DNA of 64,000 nt from Actinacidiphila sp965342175 (GCF_965342175.1 NZ_CBDRBL010000007.1:62001-126000); one strand, 5' to 3'. Counted from the first letter of the stretch, positions 45,816 through 55,804 are shown. Notes: generated by a model from the sequence alone, not told the origin. Numbers and translations are program-made.

Positions 45816-46886
45816 TCATGCCGTCGGCGTGAGCCGTACGGTCCGCCCCTCGCGGGCCGATGCGGCGGCGGCCTCGATGACGGTGAGCGCGGCGGCGGCC
45901 TCGCGGGCCGTGACCGGCGGGGCGGTGCCGTCGCGCAGGGCGGCGGCGACGGCGGCGTAGTACGCGGGGTAGTCGCCCGGCAGGGTCGGTACGGAGCGCA
46001 GGTCGCCGCCCGCCCCCAGCACGCCCCACTCGGCCTCCGGTTCCGCGCCCCACGCCTCGCCGGGCGCCGGGCGGGCGCCGTCGCGCAGGTCGGCCTCCTG
46101 CGGGTCCAGGCCGTGCTTGACGTATCCGGCGGCGCTGCCGAGCACCCGGAAGCGGGGGCCGAGCTGCGCGGTGGTGGCGCTCATCCACAGGTGCGAGCGG
46201 ACGCCCCCGGCGTGGGTGATCGCCACAAAGGCGTCGTCGTCCACCTGCGCTCCCGGCCGGCGCGCGTCCAGCTCTCCGTACACCGAGACGGCCGGCCCGA
46301 AGAGGGTGAGCGCCTGGTCGACGAGGTGGCTGCCGAGGTCGTAGAGCAGACCGCCGACCTCGGCCGGGTCGCCGGACTCGCGCCAGCCGCCCTTGAGGCT
46401 GGGCCGCCACCGCTCGAAACGGGACTCGAAGCGCCACACCTCGCCCAGTTCACCGCGCTCCAGCAGGCCGCGCAGGGTGAGGAAGTCGTTGTCCCAGCGG
46501 CGGTTCTGGAAGACCGAGAGCAGCAGACCGCGCTCGTCGGCGAGGTCGGCGAGGGCGAGCGCCTCGGCCGCGGTGCCGGCGACCGGCTTGTCGACGACGA
46601 CCGCGAGCCCGGCCTCCAGGGCGGCGGTCGCCAGCGGGACGTGGGTCCTGTTCGGCGAGGCCACGACGACCAGGTCCAGCTCGCCGGCGCGCTTCCACAG
46701 CTCGTCCGGCCGGTCGGCCAGGCGGACGTCCGGGTACTCGGCGCGGGCCTGCGCCTGGCGCTCCGGGTTGCCGGTGACGACGGTGTCCAGGACGAGGCCG
46801 TCGGTGGTGGCGATCAGCGGGGCGTGGAAGACCGAGCCGGCCAGACCGTAGCCGACCAGAGCGACGCGAAGAGGTGCGGAAGACAT
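45816..46886 (-). CDS. Gfo/Idh/MocA-family oxidoreductase
   Basis: A 356-residue NAD(P)-dependent dehydrogenase. The Rossmann start is RVALVGYGLAGSVFHAPLI; the family EKP motif appears as VVVDKPVAGTAAEAL; the second domain has EVGGLLYDLGSHLVDQALTLFGP with the substrate-binding D-x-x-x-H. It probably acts on a sugar or inositol derivative. ATG 46886 is chosen; a longer frame runs through the divergent ROK gene and is not real. A GCAACGCTGTTGC palindrome lies just upstream. Confidence 0.85.
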   Translation of the reverse strand: MSSAPLRVALVGYGLAGSVFHAPLIATTDGLVLDTVVTGNPERQAQARAEYPDVRLADRPDELWKRAGELDLVVVASPNRTHVPLATAALEAGLAVVVDKPVAGTAAEALALADLADERGLLLSVFQNRRWDNDFLTLRGLLERGELGEVWRFESRFERWRPSLKGGWRESGDPAEVGGLLYDLGSHLVDQALTLFGPAVSVYGELDARRPGAQVDDDAFVAITHAGGVRSHLWMSATTAQLGPRFRVLGSAAGYVKHGLDPQEADLRDGARPAPGEAWGAEPEAEWGVLGAGGDLRSVPTLPGDYPAYYAAVAAALRDGTAPPVTAREAAAALTVIEAAAASAREGRTVRLTPTA

Positions 46887-46898
46887 GCGCCCACTTAA

Positions 46899-46911
46899 GC
46901 AACGCTGTTGC
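46899..46911. promoter_or_regulatory. Putative ROK operator
   Basis: GCAACGCTGTTGC, 5-bp inverted arms with a 3-nt centre, located between the divergent oxidoreductase and ROK starts, 13 nt from the first and 31 nt from the second. Confidence 0.55.
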
Positions 46912-46941
46912 CAAAGCGCAAGGGAGTCCGACAATGGAGAG

Positions 46942-48099
46942 GTGAACAGGGGAAACTCCGGGGCCAACCTGCCCGCGCTGCGCAGCCACAACACCGCCCT
47001 CGTGCTGGGCCTGCTGCGGACGGCGACGGCCGGTGGCGGAAGGGGCATCAGCCGTCTGGAGCTGGCCGAGCGCACCGGGCTCACCCCCCAGGCCGTCAGC
47101 AAGATCACCGCGCGGCTGCGTGCCGACGGGCTGGTCGACGAGGCCGGACGGGGCGCCCCCACCGGAGGCAAGCCGCGCACCCTGCTGCGGCTGGCGCGCC
47201 GCGCCCGGTTCGCCGCCGGAGTGCACCTGGACCGTGACGAACTGACCGTCGTGCTCACCGATTTGGCGGGCGGCGTGGTGGACGCCAGGACCGTCCCGCT
47301 GGATCTCGGCCGCCCGGCCGAGGAGGTACTGGAGGCGGTGGCCGGACTGGTCCGGACGGCTGTCGACGCGACGCCCGGCGCCAAGGGCGCTCTGCTGGGC
47401 GCCGGGCTCGCCTGCCCGGGCCCGCTCGACCACGCCGCGGGGGTGCTGCACCGCGTCACGGGCCTGCCGGGGTGGGACGGCTACCCGCTGCGCGACGCGC
47501 TGGCCGAACGCCTCGGGCTGCCGGTCGTGCTGGACAAGGACACCAACGCGGCGGCCCTCGCCGTGCTCCCGCCGGGCGCCGGAGGCGAAGCGACCGCGGG
47601 AGGCGCCGGCACGGGGGCGGTCCCGGGCGCCGGGGACTCCTTCGGCTACCTGCACCTGGGCACCGGCCTCGGCGCGGGCCTCGTCCTCGACGGCACCCTG
47701 CACCGCGGCGCCCGCACGGGCGCCGGGGAGTTCGGCCACCAGGCCGTCGCCCTGGACGGCCCGCCGTGCGCCTGCGGCAACCGGGGCTGCCTGGAGGCGC
47801 TGTGCCTGGCCGCCGTCGGCCGCGGAGAGACGGCGGAGGCCGCGCGGCTGCTCGGCGTGGGCGCGGCGAACCTGGTCTCCCTGCTGGACATCGACCGGGT
47901 GGTGCTCGGCGGCCGTACGGTGCTGGCCGACCCGGGGCTGTTCGTACGCGAGGTGGCCGCCGCCATGGACCCGCGCACGATGCGCGCGGCCGGCCGCACC
48001 GTACCGGTCACCGTCGCCCCGGCCGGGCGGCGCGCGGTGGCCGAGGGAGCGGCGCTGCTGGCGCTGGCCCCCCTCTTCGGCCAGACGGCGGTGCGTTGA
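46942..48099 (+). CDS. ROK-family transcriptional regulator
   Basis: A 385-residue ROK protein. A MarR-like winged helix (LVLGLLRTATAGGGRGISRLELAERTGLTPQAVSKITARLRADGLV) precedes a sugar kinase-like domain with LDKDTNAAALA and FGYLHLGTGLGAGLVLDG. The ROK zinc motif CACGNRGCLEALC is intact. A 20-residue Gly/Ala insertion is present near residue 215. GTG 46942 is preceded by GGAGA. It probably senses a sugar and controls the divergent oxidoreductase; three downstream genes face the same way but are unrelated. Confidence 0.87.
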   Translation: MNRGNSGANLPALRSHNTALVLGLLRTATAGGGRGISRLELAERTGLTPQAVSKITARLRADGLVDEAGRGAPTGGKPRTLLRLARRARFAAGVHLDRDELTVVLTDLAGGVVDARTVPLDLGRPAEEVLEAVAGLVRTAVDATPGAKGALLGAGLACPGPLDHAAGVLHRVTGLPGWDGYPLRDALAERLGLPVVLDKDTNAAALAVLPPGAGGEATAGGAGTGAVPGAGDSFGYLHLGTGLGAGLVLDGTLHRGARTGAGEFGHQAVALDGPPCACGNRGCLEALCLAAVGRGETAEAARLLGVGAANLVSLLDIDRVVLGGRTVLADPGLFVREVAAAMDPRTMRAAGRTVPVTVAPAGRRAVAEGAALLALAPLFGQTAVR

Positions 48100-48154
48100 C
48101 CGCCCGTACGGGTGAGCGGCCGGCCGGCGCCGCGTCGCGCGGTGATATCAGCGG

Positions 48155-49165
48155 ATGACCGTGAGAGCTTCGCTGTCCATGAGGTGGTGCAGCGCTCCGG
48201 CCGTCAGTCGTCTTGCCGTCACGGCGGCCGCGGCCCTGGCTGCGGTCCCCCCGGCCCCGGCAGCCGCGGAGCCCTTCCCGGTCACCGCCCGGCTGCTGGG
48301 CGGCCCCCCCGCCTACACGGCGGGAGCCGCGCCCCGGGAGTTGCGGGTGGAGCTGGAGAACACCTCGCACGATCCGCTGCGGGACGTCCACCCGGTCCTC
48401 GTCTTCGTCGACCGCGGGCGCGCGCTGGCGGCCGAGCAGATCCGGCTGGAGTACCGTGCGCCGGCACCCGTCGCCGGCGCCGGGAGCACACCGGACCGCG
48501 TATGGCGGCCGGTGGCCGTCGAGCACACGGACAACGACGAGAACATCGCCGTGGTGGGCGGCGAGGACGGGCCCGGCACCACGCTGCCTCCGGGGCGCAA
48601 GGTGGCGATCGCCCTGCGGCTGCGCTTCACGGCGGCCGCCTCCGCCGGACCGGTCACGGCGTCGGCCACGGTCATGGAGCGCCGCGGCCGGGACGGCGAC
48701 TGGGTCGGGGAGTCCGCCGGCTACGACTTCGACGTCCTGCCGTCACCGGACGCCGCGGCCGGGCCCCGGCCTCCGGACCCGGGCCGCACCGGCGAGGAGC
48801 GACGGCCCGACGACGGAGACGGGGCCGGGGACGGGAATGACGGGGGCACGGGCACCGGCCCCGGCGAGAACCCGGGCACGGCCCCGGCACCGCGCCCCTC
48901 CGCAGGCACCGGGGCCGGCGCGAGGCCCGGACCCGGCGCCGGAGCGGGGCCGGAAGCGGGGCCGGAAGCGGGCCGGGGCGGCTCCCGTCCCGGAACGGGA
49001 GCCGCCCCGGGCGAGCGGGGCAAGGACGACGGGACCGGCCCCGGCACCCTCCCGGGCCTCGCCGCCACGGGCGACCAGCACCGGGCGCCCGCGCTGGTGC
49101 TCACGGGCGCCGGGGTGCTCATGGTGATGGGCGGGGCGGCCCTGAGGTTCAGCCGCCGGGGGTGA
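48155..49165 (+). CDS. Cell-surface protein with LAATG sorting signal
   Basis: A 336-residue secreted protein: signal peptide about 1-38 (ending PAPAAAEP), a beta-rich domain of about 150 residues (ELRVELENTSHDPLRDVHPVLVFVDRG), then a Gly/Pro/Ala-rich low-complexity wall-spanning tract, and a C-terminal sorting signal: LAATG, a hydrophobic stretch (ALVLTGAGVLMVMGGAAL) and positive tail RFSRRG. LAxTG is the recognition site of class E sortases in actinobacteria, so the protein is probably linked to peptidoglycan. Ligand and function unknown. No class E sortase is in the window. Confidence 0.75.
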   Translation: MTVRASLSMRWCSAPAVSRLAVTAAAALAAVPPAPAAAEPFPVTARLLGGPPAYTAGAAPRELRVELENTSHDPLRDVHPVLVFVDRGRALAAEQIRLEYRAPAPVAGAGSTPDRVWRPVAVEHTDNDENIAVVGGEDGPGTTLPPGRKVAIALRLRFTAAASAGPVTASATVMERRGRDGDWVGESAGYDFDVLPSPDAAAGPRPPDPGRTGEERRPDDGDGAGDGNDGGTGTGPGENPGTAPAPRPSAGTGAGARPGPGAGAGPEAGPEAGRGGSRPGTGAAPGERGKDDGTGPGTLPGLAATGDQHRAPALVLTGAGVLMVMGGAALRFSRRG

Positions 49166-49292
49166 GGCGGGCACAACGGGGGCGGCCCCGTCTCGAGGCC
49201 GCCGCGCTCCCGTGCTCGACGTCCCGCAGACCCGCCTCCGGGAACACGAGCCGCCGAGCCGCGCCGGACCCCGGACCTCCCACGTGCCCCGT

Positions 49293-50309
49293 TCAGCGCC
49301 GTCTCCCCGGGCTCCCGCTCTTGGACGGGGCTCCCGCGGCGGTCGAGCCCGTCGGCACGGACGGCATGGAAGCCGTCGAAAGCGAAGGCGTCGAAGGTGT
49401 CGCGCCGGCGGTCGAGAGCGCCAGCCCGTCCGTCAGCCACTGGTGAGCCACCGTCATGTTCAGCACACGCCCGCCGGTGACCGTGCCGACCAGCGCCCAA
49501 TAACGTTCCAGACGCGGGTCGAAGCCGGACGACCTCGACACCAGCTCATGCAGGTGCGCACGGAATGCGGGGGTGTCCGCCTCCCGGCGGGCCCTCGCGT
49601 GGGCGGACACGAAGGCGTCCACCGCATCCCCCGGGCCGGGTGGCAGACCCAGGGCCACAGCGGTGGCCGTCAGCGCGGCGGCCTCGTCGACCTCCTGGTA
49701 GAAGGCCGGGGCGTCCCTCATCTCCTCGGCGTGGTCCTGGGTCCAGCGGGTGAAACCCGGCGTGGAGATGAGCAGATGGAGCTCGGCATAGGCCAGGACC
49801 GTGGTCGCGTCGGGGTCCTGCGGCGGCTCGGGCGACAGCATCGCGACCATGATGTCGAGTCGGCGCCTGGGCATGGCCGCGGGCAGCTCGCGGTACCAGT
49901 GGTCGGTGAGGGTGCGCCGCGCCTGCGGAAGCCGCGGCACGCGGGAGAGGACCTCCAGGCGCCGCAGGCGTTCCTCGCCCGGGCAGTCGTCCAGGGACTC
50001 GAGGGTGGCCTGGCGCCAGCGCAGTTCGGTCAGCCGATCCTGCACCGTTTCCAGCTCGGCCGTCACGAACTCGCCCAGGGTGCGCTCGCCGGTGACCACC
50101 TGGGTGATGGCGGCGATCGGGGTGCCCAGCGCCCGTAAGCGCCGGATGAGATGGATCCGCTCCCACGCCTCGGGACCGTAGCGCCGATGACCACCCGCGC
50201 TGCGGCCGGCCACGGGCAGCAGACCGCTGTCGGAGTAGTAGCGGAGGGTCTTCACCGAGACCCCCGTGCCGGCCGCGAGCTCGCCGATGCTCCATGTGTC
50301 GTGCGTCAC
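49293..50309 (-). CDS. MerR-family regulator
   Basis: A 338-residue MerR regulator. DNA-binding domain: WSIGELAAGTGVSVKTLRYYSDSGLLPVAGRSAGGHRRYGPEAWERIHLIRRLRALGTPIAAI, then a coiled-coil and a helical C-terminal domain about 200 residues long, larger than in metal-type MerR proteins. GTG 50309 (VTHDTW) is chosen; the 118 upstream codons that are open do not resemble protein. It is divergent from a carboxylesterase gene, and the promoter between them has the long 20-nt spacer expected for MerR control. Confidence 0.82.
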   Translation of the reverse strand: MTHDTWSIGELAAGTGVSVKTLRYYSDSGLLPVAGRSAGGHRRYGPEAWERIHLIRRLRALGTPIAAITQVVTGERTLGEFVTAELETVQDRLTELRWRQATLESLDDCPGEERLRRLEVLSRVPRLPQARRTLTDHWYRELPAAMPRRRLDIMVAMLSPEPPQDPDATTVLAYAELHLLISTPGFTRWTQDHAEEMRDAPAFYQEVDEAAALTATAVALGLPPGPGDAVDAFVSAHARARREADTPAFRAHLHELVSRSSGFDPRLERYWALVGTVTGGRVLNMTVAHQWLTDGLALSTAGATPSTPSLSTASMPSVPTGSTAAGAPSKSGSPGRRR

Positions 50310-50315
50310 GGTCTC

Positions 50316-50347
50316 TTGAACCTCCAGCGCGCGGGAGCTCCTAGCGT
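50316..50347 (+). promoter_or_regulatory. MerR-type promoter with 20-nt spacer
   Basis: -35 TTGAAC (50316-50321) and -10 TAGCGT (50342-50347) are separated by 20 nt, too far for normal RNA polymerase. The spacer has the inverted arms CTCC (50322-50325) and GGAG (50334-50337). It points toward the carboxylesterase gene, immediately beside the MerR start. Confidence 0.6.
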
Positions 50348-50494
50348 AGTGAGCACTGACCGGGTCGGCCCGCACCGCTCCCCGACCAACTCGCGCCCCG
50401 TCACGGCCGAACCGGCCTCGTGCGGGCCCCACCGGTCCGTGCCGCTCGTGCGGCCCCGTCCGATCCCCTCCGACGAAGAACGGTGGGTACCTCC

Positions 50495-52231
50495 ATGTCC
50501 TCGACCATGTCCCCAACGGCCCCGGCCACGTCCCCGACCACGTCTCCGGCCGCGCCGGCACCGCGGTCGAGCCCGGGAGCACTGCTCCGCGTGCTGTTCC
50601 TCCCCCTGCTCTGCGCGGCGGCGCTGATCGCGGCCACCGCCGTACCGGCGAACGGCGCACCATCCCGTTCCCCGGTCTCCGCGCGGCAGAGCGGTCCCGT
50701 CGTACGGACCGACCACGGCCTGGTCCGCGGAGTGTCGCACGGCTCGTACGCCACCTTCGACGGCGTTCCCTACGCCGCGCCGCCGACCGGACCGCTGCGC
50801 TGGCGTCCCCCGGCGCCCGTCGCCGCGTGGCACGGCGTCAGGGACGCGACGACGGCGGCTCAGCGCTGCGTGCAGATGCCGGAACCGGGTGCGGGCGCGG
50901 TTCTCGGGTCGGAGGACTGCCTGTATCTCAACGTCACGGCGCCCACGCGCAAGCCGGCGGGGCAGAAGCGCCCCGTGCTGGTGTGGCTGCACGGGGGCGC
51001 TTTCCTGGGCGGTTCCGGCGGTGACTACAGCGCCGCGGACCTCGCTGTCCGGGGTGACACGGTCGTCGTCACGGTCAACTACCGGCTGGGGATCTTCGGT
51101 TACTTCGGCCACCCCGGCCTGGGCGCCGCCCCTCCGTTCGGCCTGGCGGACCAGCAGGCCGCCCTGCGCTGGGTACGGGCGAACGCGGAGCACTTCGGCG
51201 GCGATCCGGGCAGGGTCACGCTGTTCGGTGAGTCCGCGGGCGCCCTCGGCATCTGCGCGCACCTCACCTCGCCGTCCGCTGCCGGGCTCTTCCAGCGGGC
51301 CGTGCTCCAGAGCGGTTCCTGCCTCATGTCCTTCCCCCGCGGCGCCCTCGGACCCGGAACGCCTGCGTACGAGCCGTTCGCCGCAGAGCGCGACGTCCAG
51401 GCGGCCGGCGCGGAAGCCGGCCGGCAACTGGGCTGCGCGATGGGCGGCGAGAAGGAGGAGCTGGCCTGCCTGCGCGGGCAGAGCACGGACCGTCTCGCCA
51501 CCGCGCAGCTGATGCAGTCCTTCAACCGGCCCGCCTACGGCAACACGCTGCTGCCCGAGGCGCCGGAACAGGCGCTGGCGTCGGGACGCTTCCACCGCGT
51601 ACCGGTCCTCCAGGGCACCAACCACGACGAGATGCGGATGTTCGTCGGCCTGTCGCTCGCCGCGTTCCCGATCCGGACCGAGAGCGACTACCGGGCCCGT
51701 CTGGTGGACGCCTTCGGGTCCGCGGCCCCGGCCGTCGAGGCGGCGTACCCGGCGGCGGACCACCCCACGCCCGCACTCGCCTGGGCCGCGGTGCTCACCG
51801 ACCGGTCCCTGACCTGCACCACCCTGGCAGCCGGCCGGGCCATCGCCGCCCACGCCCCCCGCCTCCCCCTGTACGGCTACGAGTTCGACGACCCGAACGC
51901 CCCCGTCCTCTCCGGGCTGCCGGCGAACCCGGACTTCCCCTACGGTGCGGCGCACGGGTTCGAGATGCCGTTCCTGTTCTCCGCCTTCCCCACCGAGCGG
52001 CCGCTGACCGACACCCAGCGCGCCCTGGCGGACCGGATGGTCGGCTACTGGACCAGCTTCGCGCACACCGGCGACCCGAACACCCCCGGCGCCCCGCTTT
52101 GGCCGCTGCTCCGCGCTTCGTCACCTCACGCGCGGTCGGTGCAGTCGCTGGCTCCGGGGCCAGGGGGGATCCGGCCCGTCGACGCGTACACCGCGCACCA
52201 CTGCTCGTTCTGGGACCGCCTGCCTCGGTGA
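50495..52231 (+). CDS. Secreted type B carboxylesterase/lipase
   Basis: A 578-residue carboxylesterase. A Ser/Thr/Pro-rich N-terminus precedes a hydrophobic signal (ALLRVLFLPLLCAAALIAATAVPANGA). The alpha/beta-hydrolase motifs are FDGVPYAAPPTGPLRWRPP, EDCLYLNV, the oxyanion HGGAF, nucleophile GESAG (in VTLFGESAGALGI) and a histidine in AAHGFEMPFLF. Cysteine pairs typical of type B esterases are kept. It would hydrolyse carboxylic esters outside the cell. ATG 50495 has GGTGGG upstream. Its expression probably depends on the divergent MerR protein. Confidence 0.85.
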   Translation: MSSTMSPTAPATSPTTSPAAPAPRSSPGALLRVLFLPLLCAAALIAATAVPANGAPSRSPVSARQSGPVVRTDHGLVRGVSHGSYATFDGVPYAAPPTGPLRWRPPAPVAAWHGVRDATTAAQRCVQMPEPGAGAVLGSEDCLYLNVTAPTRKPAGQKRPVLVWLHGGAFLGGSGGDYSAADLAVRGDTVVVTVNYRLGIFGYFGHPGLGAAPPFGLADQQAALRWVRANAEHFGGDPGRVTLFGESAGALGICAHLTSPSAAGLFQRAVLQSGSCLMSFPRGALGPGTPAYEPFAAERDVQAAGAEAGRQLGCAMGGEKEELACLRGQSTDRLATAQLMQSFNRPAYGNTLLPEAPEQALASGRFHRVPVLQGTNHDEMRMFVGLSLAAFPIRTESDYRARLVDAFGSAAPAVEAAYPAADHPTPALAWAAVLTDRSLTCTTLAAGRAIAAHAPRLPLYGYEFDDPNAPVLSGLPANPDFPYGAAHGFEMPFLFSAFPTERPLTDTQRALADRMVGYWTSFAHTGDPNTPGAPLWPLLRASSPHARSVQSLAPGPGGIRPVDAYTAHHCSFWDRLPR

Positions 52232-52293
52232 GCCCCGCCAGATCCGTCGAAGCGGCGGGCCAACGGCACACCGACCCGCGGACGCGCGCACGT

Positions 52294-52325
52294 CCCCCGG
52301 CCCCCCCATCCGTCGGGGCCGGGGG
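52294..52325. terminator. Hairpin between convergent esterase and HAD genes
   Basis: 11-bp arms CCCCCGGCCCC/GGGGCCGGGGG with a 10-nt loop; 10 nt from the HAD stop and 63 nt from the esterase stop. Confidence 0.65.
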
Positions 52326-52334
52326 CGGACCTCG

Positions 52335-53114
52335 TCAGACGAGGTCGACGAGGTCAGCGATGGAGTTCACGACGGTGGTCGGCCGGTAGGGGAAGCGGTC
52401 GACGTCGCCCGCCTCGGTCAGGCCGGTCAGCACCAGGAAGGTCTGCATCCCCGCCTCCAGGCCCGCCAGCACGTCGGTGTCCATGCGGTCGCCGATCATG
52501 GCGGAGGTCTCGGAGTGCGCGCCGATGGTGTTGAGGCCGGTGCGCATCATCAGCGGGTTCGGCTTCCCGACGAAGTAGGGGTCCTTCCCGGTCGCCTTCG
52601 TGATCAGAGCGGCCACCGAGCCGGTGGCCGGCAGCGCCCCCTCGGGCGAGGGCCCGGTGTTGTCGGGGTTCGTGGCGATGAACCGGGAGCCGGCGTTGAT
52701 CAGGCGGATCGCCTTGGTCAGGGCCTCGAAGGAGTAGGTCCGGGTCTCGCCGAGGATCACGAAGTCCGGCTCGTGGTCGGTCAGCACATAGCCCGCGTCG
52801 TGCAGGGCGGTGGTGAGCCCCGCCTCGCCGATGGCGTACGCCGTCCCGCCGGGATGCTGGTCGTCCAGGAAGCGGGCGGTGGCCAGCGCCGAGGTCCAGA
52901 TGTTCTCGGGCGGCACGTCCAGGCCGATGCGGCTGAGCCGGGCCGCCAGGTCGCGAGGGGTGTAGATCGAGTTGTTCGTCAGGACGAGGAACGGACGGCC
53001 CGAGTCACGCAGCCGCTTGATGAAGGCGTCGGCGCCGGGCACCGGGACGCCCTCGTGCATGAGGACGCCGTCCATGTCGGTGAGCCAGGATTCGATGGGC
53101 TTGCGTGCTGTCAT
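52335..53114 (-). CDS. HAD-IIA family hydrolase (NagD-like)
   Basis: A 259-residue HAD-IIA phosphatase. Motif I is WLTDMDGVLMHEG (nucleophile and acid aspartates), motif II FLVLTNNS, motif III lysine in YFVGKPNPLMM, motif IV AMIGDRMDTDVLAGLEAGM. The cap with TNPDNTGPSPEGALPATGSVAALI is the NagD type. Substrate is likely a sugar or nucleoside monophosphate. ATG 53114 (MTARKP) is chosen; the open frame upstream is a shadow of the divergent gene. Confidence 0.88.
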   Translation of the reverse strand: MTARKPIESWLTDMDGVLMHEGVPVPGADAFIKRLRDSGRPFLVLTNNSIYTPRDLAARLSRIGLDVPPENIWTSALATARFLDDQHPGGTAYAIGEAGLTTALHDAGYVLTDHEPDFVILGETRTYSFEALTKAIRLINAGSRFIATNPDNTGPSPEGALPATGSVAALITKATGKDPYFVGKPNPLMMRTGLNTIGAHSETSAMIGDRMDTDVLAGLEAGMQTFLVLTGLTEAGDVDRFPYRPTTVVNSIADLVDLV

Positions 53115-53304
53115 GGCTGCGGACTCTAGTCCGGCCGGGTGACCTGTGCACAGGAGCGCCTTGTCCGCCCTGTTCCCCGAACCGGGCGATCTCCCGACCC
53201 GTCCGGAGCACCACCGCATGCGAGGGCCCGCGCGGGAAGGGACCTTCGGAGGACCGGGGCGACCGATCCGACGGCATGAGCCCGGGTGAGTGGAGGTAGT
53301 GATC

Positions 53305-54228
<924 letters not shown>

Positions 54229-54231
54229 CCC

Positions 54232-54876
54232 GTGCAGGGACGTACCGTCGCGGCCCTCGCGGCCGCCGTGGTGCTCTGCGCGGCGTGGCTGAAGGGCTAC
54301 GTCGACCCGGTCCTGCCGGGCTCCGAAGGGGGCCCCGCGCCCGCGGCGACCACGCAGGCCGGGTCCGTGGGGCGGCCCGCGCAGCTCTACGCCGCACACA
54401 CGCCGCTCCCCCCGGCGCGGCCGCTGCGGATCGACATCCCCTCGGCCGGCATCCACGCCGACCTGGTGGAGCGCGGGCTCACCGCCGACGGCGCGGTGGA
54501 CCCGCCGCCGTACAGCACGCCGGACGTGGCGGGCTGGTACGGGCGCGGTCCGGCTCCCGGCGACGCCGGGGCGGCACTGATCGTCGGTCATGTCGACACC
54601 CGCACCAAGGCGGCGGTCTTCTACGCCCTGAGCACGGTCACGCAGGGCGACCTGGTGGAGATCACCCGCTCGGACGGCTCCGTCGCCGAGTTCGCCGTCG
54701 AGGGAGTGGAGATCGTCGACAAGAAGGGCTTCCGGCCCGACCGGGTGTACGGCTCGGGGGTCCGCCCCGAGCTGCGGCTGATCACCTGCGGCGGCACCTT
54801 CGACGCCGCCACCCAGTCCTACTCGGCGAACGTCGTGGTGTACGCGGCGCTGACCGGCTCGCACACCCGGGCGTGA
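54232..54876 (+). CDS. Class F sortase
   Basis: A 214-residue sortase: N-terminal membrane anchor (TVAALAAAVVLCAAWLKG), then the beta-barrel with LRIDIPSAGIHADLVERGLTADGAVDPP, the catalytic histidine in LIVGHVDTRTKAAVFYAL, the cysteine in LRLITCGGTFDAATQSY and the arginine-containing C-terminal strand. Class F sortases are typical of actinobacteria and mostly lack known substrates. It begins at GTG 54232, 3 nt after the Gly-Val protein, its probable partner. Confidence 0.85.
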   Translation: MQGRTVAALAAAVVLCAAWLKGYVDPVLPGSEGGPAPAATTQAGSVGRPAQLYAAHTPLPPARPLRIDIPSAGIHADLVERGLTADGAVDPPPYSTPDVAGWYGRGPAPGDAGAALIVGHVDTRTKAAVFYALSTVTQGDLVEITRSDGSVAEFAVEGVEIVDKKGFRPDRVYGSGVRPELRLITCGGTFDAATQSYSANVVVYAALTGSHTRA

Positions 54877-54902
54877 CGACCCGGGCAGCGGGGCGGCGGA
54901 GG

Positions 54903-55370
54903 TCAGACCCCCAGATCGCGCAGGAGCTTGGCGACGTGTCCGGTGGCCTTGACGTTGTACCAGGCGTGCTCGACCTCGCCCTGCTCGTCGACGACGACGG
55001 TGGAACGGATCACGCCGGTCACCACCTTGCCGTACAGCTTCTTCTCGCCGAAGGCGCCGTACGCGGTCAGCACCGACTTGTCGGGGTCGGCGAGCAGGGT
55101 GACCTTCAGGGACTCCTTCTCGCGGAACCTGGCGAGCTTCTCCGGCTTGTCGGGCGAGATCCCGATGACGTCGTAACCGGCGTCGGCGAGGACGTCGAGG
55201 TTGTCGGTGAAGTCACAGGCCTGCTTGGTGCAGCCGGGCGTGAGGGCGGCCGGGTAGAAGTACACGATGACCTTGCGGCCGGCGCGTCCGGCGAGGGAGA
55301 CCTCGTTGCCGTCGGCGTCGGGAAGGGTGAAGGCGGGGGCGGTGTCGCCGGGCTGGAGGCGCTCACTCAT
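54903..55370 (-). CDS. bcp: Thioredoxin-dependent thiol peroxidase (Bcp/PrxQ)
   Basis: A 155-residue peroxiredoxin of the PrxQ type. Peroxidatic cysteine in PAALTPGCTKQACDF with the resolving cysteine five residues later, as in Bcp. GVIRSTVVVDEQGEVEHAWYNVKATGHVAKLLRDL is the normal end. It reduces hydroperoxides with thioredoxin. ATG 55370 is chosen; the upstream part of the frame is a shadow of the DUF3618 gene. Confidence 0.92.
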   Translation of the reverse strand: MSERLQPGDTAPAFTLPDADGNEVSLAGRAGRKVIVYFYPAALTPGCTKQACDFTDNLDVLADAGYDVIGISPDKPEKLARFREKESLKVTLLADPDKSVLTAYGAFGEKKLYGKVVTGVIRSTVVVDEQGEVEHAWYNVKATGHVAKLLRDLGV

Positions 55371-55470
55371 GGTGCAGTTCTCCGGTTCGGGGTGCCGACG
55401 GGCGTCGGCACGGACGGGCTGACAGACTGTCTGCACGGTACCGGTCGACAAGGACGAGGGAGGCGGAGCA

Positions 55471-55794
55471 GTGTCGGATGGCAGGAGCCCTGCACAGATC
55501 GAGGCGGACATCGCTCTCAGGCGGCAGGCGCTGGCCGCGACGCTGGACGAGATCGCGGTGCGGATGCACCCGAGCACGATCGCGGCGGACGCCAAGGCGA
55601 AGGTCGCCTCCGTGGTGGACCGCACCGCGGGCCGCGCGTATGTGGCGGTGAACCGCGGCGTGACCGAACTGCGGGGCCACTTCGTTTCACAGGACGGCGC
55701 GCCCCGCGTGGAGCGCATCGTGCCGGTCGGGGTGGCGGCGGTGGCGCTGGTCGCCGTGGTGGCCGGGCTCTCGCTGCGTCGGCGTCGCCGGTAA
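55471..55794 (+). CDS. DUF3618 membrane protein
   Basis: A 107-residue actinobacterial DUF3618 protein: SPAQIEADIALRRQALAATLDEIAVRMHPSTIAADAKAKVASVVDR at the N-terminus, then one transmembrane helix (IVPVGVAAVALVAVVAGLSL) and an arginine tail. Function unknown; possibly membrane or cell-envelope structural. GTG 55471 has GGCGGAG upstream. The bcp gene is divergent. Confidence 0.85.
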   Translation: MSDGRSPAQIEADIALRRQALAATLDEIAVRMHPSTIAADAKAKVASVVDRTAGRAYVAVNRGVTELRGHFVSQDGAPRVERIVPVGVAAVALVAVVAGLSLRRRRR

Positions 55795-55804
55795 CGTCAT
55801 ACCT

